A DNA stretch of 64,000 nt, taken from NCBI RefSeq assembly GCF_900114215.1, contig NZ_FOSG01000002.1:124001-188000 (forward strand). The letters are read 5' to 3'. Positions 25,520-34,230 of this stretch are shown in pieces. The position numbers and the translations under genes are program-made. Numbering within the stretch: position 1 is the stretch's first letter; each line of letters starts with the position of its first letter. The notes beneath the pieces are model-generated. The model did not search any database and had not been told where the DNA came from. It worked only from the letters and a program-made list of their open reading frames with translations. The stretch is from Streptomyces mangrovi. Lineage in GTDB: Bacteria; Actinomycetota; Actinomycetes; Streptomycetales; Streptomycetaceae.

Positions 25520-25912
25520 TCAGCAGTCGCGCAGTTCCGGCGACTGGTTGAGGAGCTGGCCGCGGACGGAGGTGAAGCGGGCGAGCCGCTCGTCCGCGGA
25601 GGAGTCCAGCGGGAAGACCGCGACCCGGTGGCAGTTCTGGAAGGCCAGTCTCACCCCGAAGTGGCGCTCCAGCGCGCCGCGTATCGCGTCGCTGGCGAGT
25701 GCGCGCAGCAGCTGGCCCCGCGCCCGCTCGTCCGGCGGCGGCGTCTGGTTGTCGGCGAACTCCCCGCCGTCCACCCCGAGTCGGGCCACCAGAGAACTGA
25801 TCATGTCCCATGCGTAGGGCAGGGACGTACGGACGCAGTCGACGAAGGCCGCCTCATCGACCTCGCCTCGCTCGGCCTGCTCCAGGAGGGCCGGTGAGAC
25901 GTCGAGCGACAT
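25520..25912 (-). CDS. SCO5389 family protein
   Basis: A protein of 130 residues, MSLDVSPALLEQAERGEVDE, then FVDCVRTSLPYAWDMISSLV, FADNQTPPPDERARGQLLRA and HFGVRLAFQNCHRVAVFPLD. It is a soluble Streptomyces protein known only as the SCO5389 family, with no assigned activity. ATG at 25912 follows GAGAGGAG. It is divergent from nucS (230-bp gap) and convergent with the LLM gene. Confidence 0.8.
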   Translation of the reverse strand: MSLDVSPALLEQAERGEVDEAAFVDCVRTSLPYAWDMISSLVARLGVDGGEFADNQTPPPDERARGQLLRALASDAIRGALERHFGVRLAFQNCHRVAVFPLDSSADERLARFTSVRGQLLNQSPELRDC

Positions 25913-26128
25913 GAGTTCTCCTCTCGCGATCCCGGACATACCAGGACCTCAGGGACGGGATGTCGGGGCTGCGCGTAATCAAACGATCTCGTACGGCGAC
26001 CCCCGGGCTGCAACGTTATGCCTGCGCGTACCGCCGCACCAGGCTTGTGGGCACACAACCAGCCACGCCCGAACGGTGATCGAACAGGGAGAAGCAGGGG
26101 CGAATCGCGTGGACCGCCCGTCGTCCAG

Positions 26129-26134
26129 TAGCGT
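26129..26134 (+). promoter_or_regulatory. Candidate -10 (TAGCGT) of nucS
   Basis: TAGCGT lies 8 nt before the nucS ATG with no ribosome site between, so nucS is probably leaderless. Confidence 0.45.
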
Positions 26135-26142
26135 GACCGACC

Positions 26143-26814
26143 ATGCGTCTCGTCATCGCCCGCTGCTCCGTGGACTACGCCGGAAGGCTCACCGCCCACC
26201 TCCCCTCGGCCCCCCGCCTCATTCTGGTGAAGGCCGACGGATCGGTCTCGGTCCATGCGGACGACAGGGCCTATAAGCCCCTCAACTGGATGTCTCCGCC
26301 ATGCACCCTCAAGGAGGGCGAGGAGAACGGCGTCGGCGTCTGGACGGTTGTCAACAAATCGGGTGAGAAACTCATCATCACCATGGAGGAGGTCCTGCAC
26401 GACTCCTCGCACGAACTCGGCGTCGATCCCGGCCTGATCAAGGACGGTGTGGAGGCACACCTTCAGGAACTCCTCGCTGACCGAATGGAGACCCTCGGCG
26501 AGGGCTGGTCGCTGATACGGCGTGAGTACCCCACCGCCATCGGACCGGTGGACATCCTGTGCCGGGACGCGGAGGGGACCACCGTCGCGATCGAGATCAA
26601 GCGGCGCGGCGAGATCGACGGCGTCGAGCAGCTCACCCGCTATCTGGAACTGCTCAACCGCGACCCCCACCTCTCCCCGGTCCGGGGGGTGTTCGCGGCA
26701 CAGGAGATCAAGCCGCAGGCGCGCGTGCTGGCCACGGACCGCGGCATCGGCTGCGTCGTCCTCGACTACGACGCGCTGCGCGGCATCGAGGACGACAAGC
26801 TGCGGCTGTTCTGA
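26143..26814 (+). CDS. nucS: NucS/EndoMS mismatch-specific endonuclease
   Basis: A protein of 223 residues, the usual actinobacterial NucS length. The N-terminal DNA-binding domain is [20 protein letters not shown] to about 110. The C-terminal RecB-like nuclease domain has the acidic Asp in GPVDILCRD, the EIK motif in [13 protein letters not shown] and Gln in VEQLTRYLE. In actinobacteria lacking MutS/MutL this enzyme cuts both strands at mismatches and keeps mutation rates low. A strong terminator follows. Confidence 0.93.
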   Translation: MRLVIARCSVDYAGRLTAHLPSAPRLILVKADGSVSVHADDRAYKPLNWMSPPCTLKEGEENGVGVWTVVNKSGEKLIITMEEVLHDSSHELGVDPGLIKDGVEAHLQELLADRMETLGEGWSLIRREYPTAIGPVDILCRDAEGTTVAIEIKRRGEIDGVEQLTRYLELLNRDPHLSPVRGVFAAQEIKPQARVLATDRGIGCVVLDYDALRGIEDDKLRLF

Positions 26815-26831
26815 TCCCCGTGACCCGCCCG

Positions 26832-26890
26832 CCACGCACGCCGGGGCCGCGACCGCGCTCGACGCGCGGCTGCGGCCCCGGCGTGCGTGG
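26832..26890. terminator. Bidirectional terminator between nucS and the STAND ATPase gene
   Basis: Perfect 19-bp arms (CCACGCACGCCGGGGCCGC and its complement) with a 21-nt loop, 17 bp after the nucS stop. Confidence 0.8.
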
Positions 26891-26905
26891 CTTCCGGGCT
26901 CCGGA

Positions 26906-29719
26906 TCAGATGACCGGGCTCTCCGCGGAGTCCTGGGACGCCTGACCGCTGCTCGGCGCGGCGGTGCTCGACGCGGTCCCACTGGCGGTGACACTCCCGC
27001 CGGCTCCGCCCGTCGTCGGCTCCGAGGGAGTGGATGCGGACGGGGACGGGGACGGGGAGTCGGAGCCACCGGAATCCGTGCCACCGGAATCCGTGCCACC
27101 CGAGTCGGAGCCACCGGAATCCGTGCCACCCGAGTCGGAGCCACCGGAATCCGTGCCACCCGAGTCAGAGCCACCGGAATCCGTGCCACCGGAGTCCGAA
27201 CCACCTGCACCGCCCGAACCACCGCCCGAGGTGGTCGACCCACCGGGCTTCTCGGTGTCCTTCTCCCCGCCCCCGGAGGTCGTGCCGTTCTCCTCCTCCG
27301 TCTCCTCGGACGTGTCACCCGATTCGGAGGCTCCCGGAGAGGCCGGGGCCGTCCCGCTGCCGGACGGTCCGCCGGGGACGGCCGGCGCGCTGCTCGCGCC
27401 GGGCTTCTCGCCCCGCTCGTCGCTGGAGCTCGGCGCGGGCTCGTCGACGGTGATGCCGTCGTCCTCCCGGGAGGTGACCGCCGGGTTGACGCTGCCGGCG
27501 GGCTCCTCGCTCCCCGAGGTCATGCCGATCGTGACGACCGTGCCCACCAGCGCGGCCAGCAGCGCGCCCGCGCCCGCCGCGAAGACGTTGCGCCGGGCTC
27601 CCCGGAGGGCGAGCCCGCGCGGGCCGCGGCGGCCGTCGTCCGGGCCGGCCGCGCCGTGCGCGGTCCGTGCCAGCGGCGTCGGCCGGGTCAGCGCCTCGCT
27701 GCCGAAAGTGCCGCCGCCGGGAGTCTCGTCGAAGGCGCTGCCCACCGTCACCGGCGGAACCGCCAGGGCGGGCGGAAGCTTGTCGAGCGCCGGCGTGCTG
27801 CCGGTAATCTGCGGTCCGGACGGGGTCTGTGCCGCGGCCGGCGCCACGGGCTGCGGTACGGAGGCCCCGGGCGGCTTCGCCGTGCTCTGGCGTCTGGGGA
27901 GCGCGGGCGGGGTGGAGGCGTCGGGCGCGGCGGGCGGTACGGCGACGGCCGGCAGCGGCCCGCCGAGGGCCTTCCCGCCGTCCCCGGATCCCCCGGCCGC
28001 CTTGTCCGGGCCGCCCTCGGCCTCGATCGTGAAGCGGTCCTCGACCAGGGCCAGCGCACGCCGTCCGGCGACCGTGCCCCGGCGGTCCGCGAGCACTCCG
28101 CGCAGCCCGATGGACGCCTCGAGTTCGGCGCGGGCCCGGTCCAGGTGGCCGGTGCACAGGGCGAGCACACCGAGGTCGTGGTGGAAGTACGCCTCCTCGG
28201 CGACCTCGCCCGCCGTACGCGCCGCCTCCTGCCCGCCGCGCAGGATCCGCTCCCAGGGGCCCCAGTGCAGCGAGGCGGCGAGGATGGGCGCGGCGGTACG
28301 GGCCAGCAGCACGGCCGCGCTCGCGTGGCCGCCGCGCCGGGCACCCTGGACGGCGGCGAGCACCGCCTCGGCCTCCTGCGCCACCCGCTCCGGGGTGACC
28401 GAGGGGTGACCGGTCCACCAGGCGTAGTGCTGGGCGGCGGTACGGGCGCGGTCGTCGGCTCCGTCGGCGTATCCGGCGTCGGCCAGTTGCCCGGTCACGT
28501 CCGGGGCGAGCCGGTAGTACGTGCCGGCGGTGGTGACCAGGCCGCAGGCGAGCAGTTCGCCCAGGGAGGCGTCGGCGTCGGCGTCGTCCACCAGCGCGGG
28601 CAGATGGGCCGGGTGCGGCAGCACGCCGCCGAGCGCCACGGCGAAGCGCAGCACCTCGCGGGTGCTCCCGGACAGCCGGGCGGCCAGGAGGGCGGCGGGG
28701 GCCGCGCCCTCGGCCAGCGTCGGCAGCGGTGCGCCGGCCCGGCCGTTCCCCTCGGTGCTCCCGGCGTCCTCGGCACCCGTCTCGCCGTCGTAACCGTCGT
28801 AACCGTCGTAACCGTCGTCACCGCCGTCGGCTCCGTCACTGTCACCGCCGCCGTCGGCCGCGGTCCGCGCGGCCTCCGCCGCCTCCGCCGCCTCCGCGTC
28901 GCGCTGCCGCAGCAGCGCGCCGGCCTGGACGAAGCGCAGCGGCAGTCCCTCGGACTCGAACCACAGGTCCCCGACCCAGCCCGCCTCGTCCTCGGTCAGC
29001 GGGCGGCGGACGATGTACTCCATCAGCTCCCGGCAGGCGGCGCGGCTGATGCCCGAGAGGGCGACCTCCTCCAGGGGCGCGTCGGCGGAGGGAGCGGGGG
29101 CGCCGGGCGCGGCCGCGATCAGGAAGGCGCACTCGGGGGTGGCGTCGAGGAGGGAGTCGAGCGCCTGACCGCCGAACTCGGCGTCGTCCAGCAGGACGAT
29201 CGCTCCCACGCCGCGCACCGCCTCCTCCAGCTCGGCGCGGTCGGGCCGGTGCCGGGGCGCGTCGTGGACGGCGGCGAACAGTTCGTACAGCACGTCCGAG
29301 GCCGTGCGCCGGCAGCCGCTGAGCCGGATGACGCCGTCCGGGGCGAGGTCGGCGCACTCGGCGGCGACGGCGGCCAGCAGGGAGCTGCGTCCGGAGCCGG
29401 GCGCCCCGGTGAGCCGGACCGAGCGTCCGCGCCTGAGCAGCTGGAGGAGGCGCTCGCGCTCCGCCGTGCGCTCCAGCAGCGGCAGGTCGGGCAGGGAGAT
29501 CCCGGTCGGGAGCGGGGCCACGGCGGCACGCTCCCGCTCGGCGCGGGAGGCCGGGGTGCGCCTGCGGGGCGCGCCGGGGTGCTCGCCGGGCGGGCAGGGC
29601 TCGATCTCGCTGCCGTCGACGGGATTGACGGTCAGCAGGTACTCACCCGCTATGAGCGGGATCGCGCGGGTGGTGCTCCCGCTGTCCTGTTCCTCGGATC
29701 CCCGGTCGTTCGGGTCCAT
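26906..29719 (-). CDS. STAND-type ATPase with membrane segment and repetitive outer tail
   Basis: A protein of 937 residues. The N-terminal NTPase has a P-loop GAPGSGRSS (about 105-113) and Walker B AIVLLDDAEF (173-182), then winged-helix and helical repeat regions to about 560. A Pro/Ala-rich linker follows, one membrane segment at about 706-732 (NVFAAGAGALLAALVGTVVT), and an extracellular tail of about 200 Ser/Gly/Asp/Thr residues with perfect SDSGGTDSGG repeats. A cytosolic switch ATPase fused to an outer stalk suggests signal transduction across the membrane. Ligand and partner are unknown; the adjacent STAS gene (upstream, same strand) may belong to the same pathway. Confidence 0.8.
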   Translation of the reverse strand: MDPNDRGSEEQDSGSTTRAIPLIAGEYLLTVNPVDGSEIEPCPPGEHPGAPRRRTPASRAERERAAVAPLPTGISLPDLPLLERTAERERLLQLLRRGRSVRLTGAPGSGRSSLLAAVAAECADLAPDGVIRLSGCRRTASDVLYELFAAVHDAPRHRPDRAELEEAVRGVGAIVLLDDAEFGGQALDSLLDATPECAFLIAAAPGAPAPSADAPLEEVALSGISRAACRELMEYIVRRPLTEDEAGWVGDLWFESEGLPLRFVQAGALLRQRDAEAAEAAEAARTAADGGGDSDGADGGDDGYDGYDGYDGETGAEDAGSTEGNGRAGAPLPTLAEGAAPAALLAARLSGSTREVLRFAVALGGVLPHPAHLPALVDDADADASLGELLACGLVTTAGTYYRLAPDVTGQLADAGYADGADDRARTAAQHYAWWTGHPSVTPERVAQEAEAVLAAVQGARRGGHASAAVLLARTAAPILAASLHWGPWERILRGGQEAARTAGEVAEEAYFHHDLGVLALCTGHLDRARAELEASIGLRGVLADRRGTVAGRRALALVEDRFTIEAEGGPDKAAGGSGDGGKALGGPLPAVAVPPAAPDASTPPALPRRQSTAKPPGASVPQPVAPAAAQTPSGPQITGSTPALDKLPPALAVPPVTVGSAFDETPGGGTFGSEALTRPTPLARTAHGAAGPDDGRRGPRGLALRGARRNVFAAGAGALLAALVGTVVTIGMTSGSEEPAGSVNPAVTSREDDGITVDEPAPSSSDERGEKPGASSAPAVPGGPSGSGTAPASPGASESGDTSEETEEENGTTSGGGEKDTEKPGGSTTSGGGSGGAGGSDSGGTDSGGSDSGGTDSGGSDSGGTDSGGSDSGGTDSGGTDSGGSDSPSPSPSASTPSEPTTGGAGGSVTASGTASSTAAPSSGQASQDSAESPVI
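27070..27206 (-). repeat. In-gene tandem repeat coding for SDSGGTDSGG
   Basis: Repeats of 15 and 30 bp (plus-strand units like GAGCCACCGGAATCCGTGCC) code for the Ser/Asp/Gly tail of the ATPase. Because the units are multiples of three, copy number can change without breaking the frame. Confidence 0.8.
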
Positions 29720-29839
29720 GGTGGGTGCCCCCAGATGCGGTGCGTACTCGAAGCTCAGCTCTCCAGGGCCGACCGTACGCTGGCCTTCGCTCGTGGTCCG
29801 GTGGCCGTCCGCAGCGCAGTGTAGGCGGCGGGTTCCAGA

Positions 29840-29845
29840 ACCCTA
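29840..29845 (-). promoter_or_regulatory. Candidate -10 (TAGGGT, minus strand) of the STAND ATPase gene
   Basis: Read on the minus strand the sequence is CAATAGGGTTC, fitting TANNNT, about 120 bp before the ATG at 29719. It lies in the 178-bp gap after the STAS gene, so the ATPase could have its own promoter. Confidence 0.3.
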
Positions 29846-29897
29846 TTGCCTGGCCCGGGAGTGGGGGCAAGCCCGAGCGGGCGCCCTGACCCAATAG

Positions 29898-30227
29898 TTA
29901 TGGCTTGGTCAGGGTTCCGCCCTCGGCGAGCCCGCCTCCCTCGATGGCCAGGATGCGGTGCAGACGGGTGGCCACCAGCAGGCGCTGCATCTGGGGCGGC
30001 ACGTCCCGCAGGACGAGGCGGCGCCCGCACCGGCCCGCCCTCCGGTGCGCGCCCATGATCACGCCGAGACCGGTGGCGTCCCAGGAGTCCAGCTCGGCGA
30101 GGTCCAGCACGAGATCGCCCTCTCCGGAGTCGACCGCGGTGTGCAGGACCGAACGGGCGTCCGCCGCGCTGCGGACGTCGAGGCGACCTCCGACGACCAG
30201 TTCAGCGTGGTCGCCCCTGATGTGCAT
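29898..30227 (-). CDS. STAS domain protein, anti-sigma factor antagonist-like
   Basis: A protein of 109 residues, a single STAS domain (ELVVGGRLDVRSAADARSVL, LVLDLAELDSWDATGLGVIM). The phospho-acceptor position of the family (usually Ser before GLG) appears as Thr in DATGLGV. Such proteins bind anti-sigma kinases when unphosphorylated. No kinase or sigma gene is adjacent. ATG with GGGGGAG upstream. It reads towards the STAND ATPase gene. Confidence 0.85.
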   Translation of the reverse strand: MHIRGDHAELVVGGRLDVRSAADARSVLHTAVDSGEGDLVLDLAELDSWDATGLGVIMGAHRRAGRCGRRLVLRDVPPQMQRLLVATRLHRILAIEGGGLAEGGTLTKP

Positions 30228-30386
30228 ATCCGCTCCCCCGGAAAAGAAGTGGTCCGTCTGTGACTGCTGTCTGCCTATGTCTCACCACAACTGACCGCCT
30301 GTTCGGCGGCGGAGTTGCCGTCCGCCGCCGAATCGGCGCCGAATTCACCCGTAGGGGCGACCCGCCTGTGTTCCGTACGGGTCCGT

Positions 30387-31235
30387 TCAGTAACGGTAGA
30401 AGCCCTGGCCGCTCTTGCGGCCGATGTCCCCGGCGTCCACCATGCGCCGCATCCCCTCCGGCGGGGCGAACTTCTCGTCCTGCGACTCGGTGTAGATGTT
30501 CTCCGTGGCGTGCAGCAGGATGTCGACACCGGTGAGGTCCGCGGTGGCCAGCGGGCCCATGGCGTGCCCGAAACCCAGTTTGCAGGCGATGTCGATGTCC
30601 TCGGCGGTCGCCACACCCGACTCGTGGAGCTTGGCGGCCTCGACGACCAGGGCGGAGATCAGCCGGGTGGTGACGAAGCCCGCGACATCCCGGTTGACGA
30701 CGATACAGGTCTTGCCGACGCCCTCGGCGAACTCCCTTGCCGCCGCGAGGGTTTCGTCGCTCGTCTTGTACCCGCGCACCAGCTCGCACAGCTGCATCAT
30801 CGGCACCGGGGAGAAGAAGTGGGTGCCCACGACCCGCTCGGGGCGCTCCGTCACCGCCGCGATCTTGGTGATCGGGATGGCGGAGGTGTTGGAGGCGAGC
30901 ACGGCCTCGTCCTTCACCAGGCCGTCGAGCGTGCGGAAGATCTCCTGCTTGACGTCGATCCGCTCGAAGACGGCCTCGACCACGATGTCGGCGTCGAACG
31001 CGGCGTCGAGGTCGGTGGTGGCGGTGATGCGGCCGAGCGCCGCCTCCGCGTCCTCGGCGGCCAGCTTCCCCTTGGACACGAACTTGTCGTACGAGGCCCG
31101 GATCCCGTCCGTGCCGCGCCTGAGCGCCTCGTCGGTGACGTCGCGCAGCACCACGTCCCAGCCTGCCTGGGCGGAGACCTGGGCGATGCCCGATCCCATG
31201 AGTCCGGCTCCGATGACGGCGAGCTTCTTGGCCAC
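30387..31235 (-). CDS. 3-hydroxybutyryl-CoA dehydrogenase
   Basis: A protein of 282 residues. NAD-binding motif VIGAGLMGSGIAQ at the N-terminus; catalytic His in VGTHFFSPVPMMQL; substrate region DVAGFVTTRLISALVVEAAK. It reduces acetoacetyl-CoA to 3-hydroxybutyryl-CoA, downstream of the thiolase at 14.9 kb. GTG at 31235 has AGAGGGG upstream; a longer open frame beyond it is antisense to the adenosyltransferase gene. It is divergent from that gene. Confidence 0.92.
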   Translation of the reverse strand: MAKKLAVIGAGLMGSGIAQVSAQAGWDVVLRDVTDEALRRGTDGIRASYDKFVSKGKLAAEDAEAALGRITATTDLDAAFDADIVVEAVFERIDVKQEIFRTLDGLVKDEAVLASNTSAIPITKIAAVTERPERVVGTHFFSPVPMMQLCELVRGYKTSDETLAAAREFAEGVGKTCIVVNRDVAGFVTTRLISALVVEAAKLHESGVATAEDIDIACKLGFGHAMGPLATADLTGVDILLHATENIYTESQDEKFAPPEGMRRMVDAGDIGRKSGQGFYRY

Positions 31236-31463
31236 GTGTATGTCCCCTCTGCGGCTTTGCGGTGCGACTCTCAGGCGGACCCTAGCGCCCGTGAGCGCGC
31301 GGTGGGCGGGGAAGAGATGCGCGTCACGTCTCACATGGCGGACATCACACTCGCGCGGGCCATTCGGCGGCCCGCCGCGCGCAGTTGGGCGGTGCGGCGG
31401 GCGGGCGCACGGCGGGCCCCGTGACGGTGGGCACACCTGCGCTCCGCGGAGCCCGCGCGTGGC

Positions 31464-31469
31464 TAGGCT
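31464..31469 (+). promoter_or_regulatory. Candidate -10 (TAGGCT) of the adenosyltransferase gene
   Basis: TAGGCT lies 6 nt before the ATG at 31476, with no ribosome site between: leaderless-type spacing. Confidence 0.45.
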
Positions 31470-31475
31470 CGGTCC

Positions 31476-32048
31476 ATGGTCAATCTGACACGCATCTACA
31501 CGCGCACCGGCGACGACGGCACCACCGCCCTCGGCGACATGAGCCGTACCGCCAAGACCGACTCCCGCATCTCCGCATACGCCGACGCCAACGAGGCCAA
31601 CGCCTCGATCGGGGTGGCCATCGCGCTCGGCGACCTGCCCGAGGAGATCACCAAGGTCCTGGTCCGGGTGCAGAACGACCTGTTCGACGTGGGCGCGGAT
31701 CTGGCCACACCGGTGGCGGAGAACCCCGAGTACCCGCCGCTGCGGGTGCGGCAGAGCTACATCGACAAGCTGGAGGAGGACTGCGACCGCTTCCTGGCCG
31801 ATCTGGAGAAGCTGCGCAGCTTCATCCTCCCGGGCGGCACCCCGGGCGCGGCCCTGCTCCACCAGGCGTGCACGGTCGTGCGCCGCGCCGAGCGCTCGAC
31901 GTGGGCGGCGCTGGAGGAGCACGGCGAGGTCATGAACCCTCTGACGGCCACCTACCTCAACCGGCTGTCGGACCTGCTGTTCATCCTGGCCAGGTCCGCC
32001 AACAAGGAGGTGGGCGACATCCTCTGGGTCCCCGGCGAGAACCGCTGA
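31476..32048 (+). CDS. Cob(I)yrinic acid a,c-diamide adenosyltransferase, PduO type
   Basis: A protein of 190 residues with the PduO-type ATP motif near the N-terminus (RIYTRTGDDGTTALGDMSRT) and the conserved RRAERSTWAALEE and NPLTATYLNRLSDLLFILAR. It adds the adenosyl group to cobalamin, making coenzyme B12 for mutases such as IcmA. A terminator follows at 32076-32113. Confidence 0.92.
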   Translation: MVNLTRIYTRTGDDGTTALGDMSRTAKTDSRISAYADANEANASIGVAIALGDLPEEITKVLVRVQNDLFDVGADLATPVAENPEYPPLRVRQSYIDKLEEDCDRFLADLEKLRSFILPGGTPGAALLHQACTVVRRAERSTWAALEEHGEVMNPLTATYLNRLSDLLFILARSANKEVGDILWVPGENR

Positions 32049-32075
32049 CGCGCGGGTACCGCGGCCGCCGTCGTG

Positions 32076-32113
32076 CGAGGCCCCCGTCCCCCCTTCCGGG
32101 GACGGGGGCCTCG
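32076..32113. terminator. Bidirectional terminator
   Basis: Perfect 16-bp arms (CGAGGCCCCCGTCCCC and its complement) with a 6-nt loop between the convergent adenosyltransferase and membrane protein genes. Confidence 0.8.
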
Positions 32114-32146
32114 GTCGTCTCCGACGCGCGGCGCCGGCGCGTGGTG

Positions 32147-32761
32147 TCAGTGCCCGGCCGTCTCCCGCCCGGCAGCCTCCCGCCCGGCGGGCCGGGCACC
32201 GGCGGGGTCACGCGGTTCGCCGGAGGGCGTCTTCGGCTTCTTGGGCCAGAGCGTGTAACTGGCCGCGATGACCACGCTGATGCCGATGACGAAGAGCATC
32301 TTGTGCTGCCACTGCGTCAGCGACTCGCTCCGCCCGGCGTCGCCGACGTACCAGACCGCGCCCTGGAGCAGTGCCAGGGCGATCACCGCGCCGAGCACCG
32401 ATCGGGCGCACATCTTCCACTCGTGGACGGCCCGCGCCATCCCGTACTTCGGCGGCCTCACCGGCGGCGGGCCGCCCGCGAAGCGGTGGGCGAAGTGCCC
32501 GTCGGCCCACTTGACCATGTAGTGGCCGTAGGCCACGGTGAAGCCGATGTAGACGGCCGCCAGACCGTGCTTCCAGTCGCCCTCGGCGCCGTTTCTCAGG
32601 TCGATCGCGGTGACGGCCAGCAGCACCACCTCCAGCAGCGGCTCGCACAGCAGCACGGCGGCGCCCAGACGGGGTTTGCGGGCGGGGTAGCGCAGCACCA
32701 GCCCGGCGGCCAGCAGCACCCAGAAGGCCACCTCGCAGACGATGATCAGTGTGACGACCAC
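32147..32761 (-). CDS. Integral membrane protein of unknown function
   Basis: A protein of 204 residues with about five hydrophobic segments: residues 3-23, 33-53, 68-83, 118-138 and 153-168 (for example LIIVCEVAFWVLLAAGLVL, MLFVIGISVVIAASYTLW). The C-terminus is Pro/Arg/Gly-rich and cytosolic. GTG start with AGGAG eleven bases upstream. It is divergent from the kinase at 32.9 kb. I do not recognise the family. Confidence 0.75.
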   Translation of the reverse strand: MVVTLIIVCEVAFWVLLAAGLVLRYPARKPRLGAAVLLCEPLLEVVLLAVTAIDLRNGAEGDWKHGLAAVYIGFTVAYGHYMVKWADGHFAHRFAGGPPPVRPPKYGMARAVHEWKMCARSVLGAVIALALLQGAVWYVGDAGRSESLTQWQHKMLFVIGISVVIAASYTLWPKKPKTPSGEPRDPAGARPAGREAAGRETAGH

Positions 32762-32928
32762 GGCGGACCACTCCTCTTCCCTCGCTGCCTCCAGCCTGGC
32801 CGCCCTCCGGCCCCGGCACGTCGTCTGCCGCGACGATCCCGGACTGCATCCTTCGATGTACTCCGCCCGCTTCCGTACCGGCCCGGACGCGGAGGCGGGC
32901 GGCCGGTGCGGCGGTGTTGGATGGCGGG

Positions 32929-34230
32929 GTGAGCACCGCCCGTTCCCCGTTGTCCCTCCCGCCCCGGGAGGACCTGCTGATCGCCGCCGCCGGCCTGGCG
33001 GGCGGGATGGCGATGTGGGCCCTGGGGCTGTTCAACAACCCGCGCCCACCGCTGGAGGGTGGCTGGGTGCTGCTGCCGCTGACGATGATGGGACTGGCGG
33101 AGGCGCTGCGCCGTACCGCTCCGTCCGCGGCGCTGGCGCTCGGGACGGCCGCACTGGTCGGCGACCTGCTCACCCGGTCGCTGCTGGCGACGATCGTGAT
33201 GTTCTCCGACGTGGTCTACGCGGCCGTGCTCTACGGCGGACCGAGGCTGTCGCGGGCCGTGCCACCCGCGAGCGCCGCGCTGACCGCCGCCGTGACCGTG
33301 GGCGCCCTGGCCGCCTCCCGCGACCCGCAGGCGCTGCTGGTGGGGTTCGTCTGCGGGCTGGTCACGGTCGGTCCGGCGTGGACGGGCGTCATCGTCCGCG
33401 ACCACCGCAACGCCGCCGCCGCCGAGCGGCTGCGCGCCGAGCAGACCGCGCTGCTGGCGGAGATGGACCGCGTCCAGGCCGTCACCGCCGAGCGCTCCCG
33501 GATGGCCCGCGAACTGCACGACGTGGTGGCGAACCACCTCTCCGCCATCGCCATCCACGCCACCGCGGCGCAGTCGCTCGACGACCGCGCCGCCACCGGG
33601 GACGCGCTGGCCGTGATCCGTGAGAACAGTGTGCAGGGGTTGGCCGAGATGCGCCGTCTGATCGGTCTGCTGCGGACCGCGGGAGGGGACGAGGAGGTGT
33701 CCGCCGCGCCGACCCTGGACGGCCTGGACGCGCTGCTGGCCCATGCCCGCGGACACGGTGCGGCCGGAGGTCTCTCCTTCGCCCTGCGCGACGAGCGCTC
33801 CGGCGGCCCCCTCCCGGCCCCCGTGGAACTGGCGGCCTACCGCATCGCCCAGGAGTCCCTGACCAACGCGCTCAAGCACGCCTCTCCCGGAGAGGTGACC
33901 GTCGTCCTGACCTCGCCCGGCGGGGACGGGGAGGGAGGAGGACACGGCGGCGGTGAGGGCGCGCTGACCGTCACCGTCACCAGCCCCTGCGACCGGCGCC
34001 CCGGCCCGCGTGCCCCCGGCTCGGGCACCGGGCTGGTCGGGATGCGCGAGCGCGCCGAGTTGCTGGACGGCGTCTTCGGCGCGGGCCCGGTCGAGACGGC
34101 CGGCGGCACACGGTGGGAGGTGCGGGCGGTGCTGCCCCTGGGGGAGGCCGCCCGGAACGCCACGGACGGCGGGGGCGGCGGGAACGGCAGGACCGGCGGG
34201 GACGGAACGAGGGGAAGGTACGGAGCATGA
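32929..34230 (+). CDS. Sensor histidine kinase, NarL/DesK type
   Basis: A protein of 433 residues from GTG 32929 (GTG 32914 would add five). About four to five membrane segments fill the first 155 residues. The HisKA_3 dimerisation helix has His197 (RMARELHDVVANHLSAIAIH), and the ATP domain shows AAYRIAQESLTNALKHA and GSGTGLVGMRER. The middle of the ATPase domain has a Gly-rich insertion (GGDGEGGGHGGGEG). The stop overlaps the response regulator ATG (ATGA). The signal is unknown. Confidence 0.9.
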   Translation: MSTARSPLSLPPREDLLIAAAGLAGGMAMWALGLFNNPRPPLEGGWVLLPLTMMGLAEALRRTAPSAALALGTAALVGDLLTRSLLATIVMFSDVVYAAVLYGGPRLSRAVPPASAALTAAVTVGALAASRDPQALLVGFVCGLVTVGPAWTGVIVRDHRNAAAAERLRAEQTALLAEMDRVQAVTAERSRMARELHDVVANHLSAIAIHATAAQSLDDRAATGDALAVIRENSVQGLAEMRRLIGLLRTAGGDEEVSAAPTLDGLDALLAHARGHGAAGGLSFALRDERSGGPLPAPVELAAYRIAQESLTNALKHASPGEVTVVLTSPGGDGEGGGHGGGEGALTVTVTSPCDRRPGPRAPGSGTGLVGMRERAELLDGVFGAGPVETAGGTRWEVRAVLPLGEAARNATDGGGGGNGRTGGDGTRGRYGA

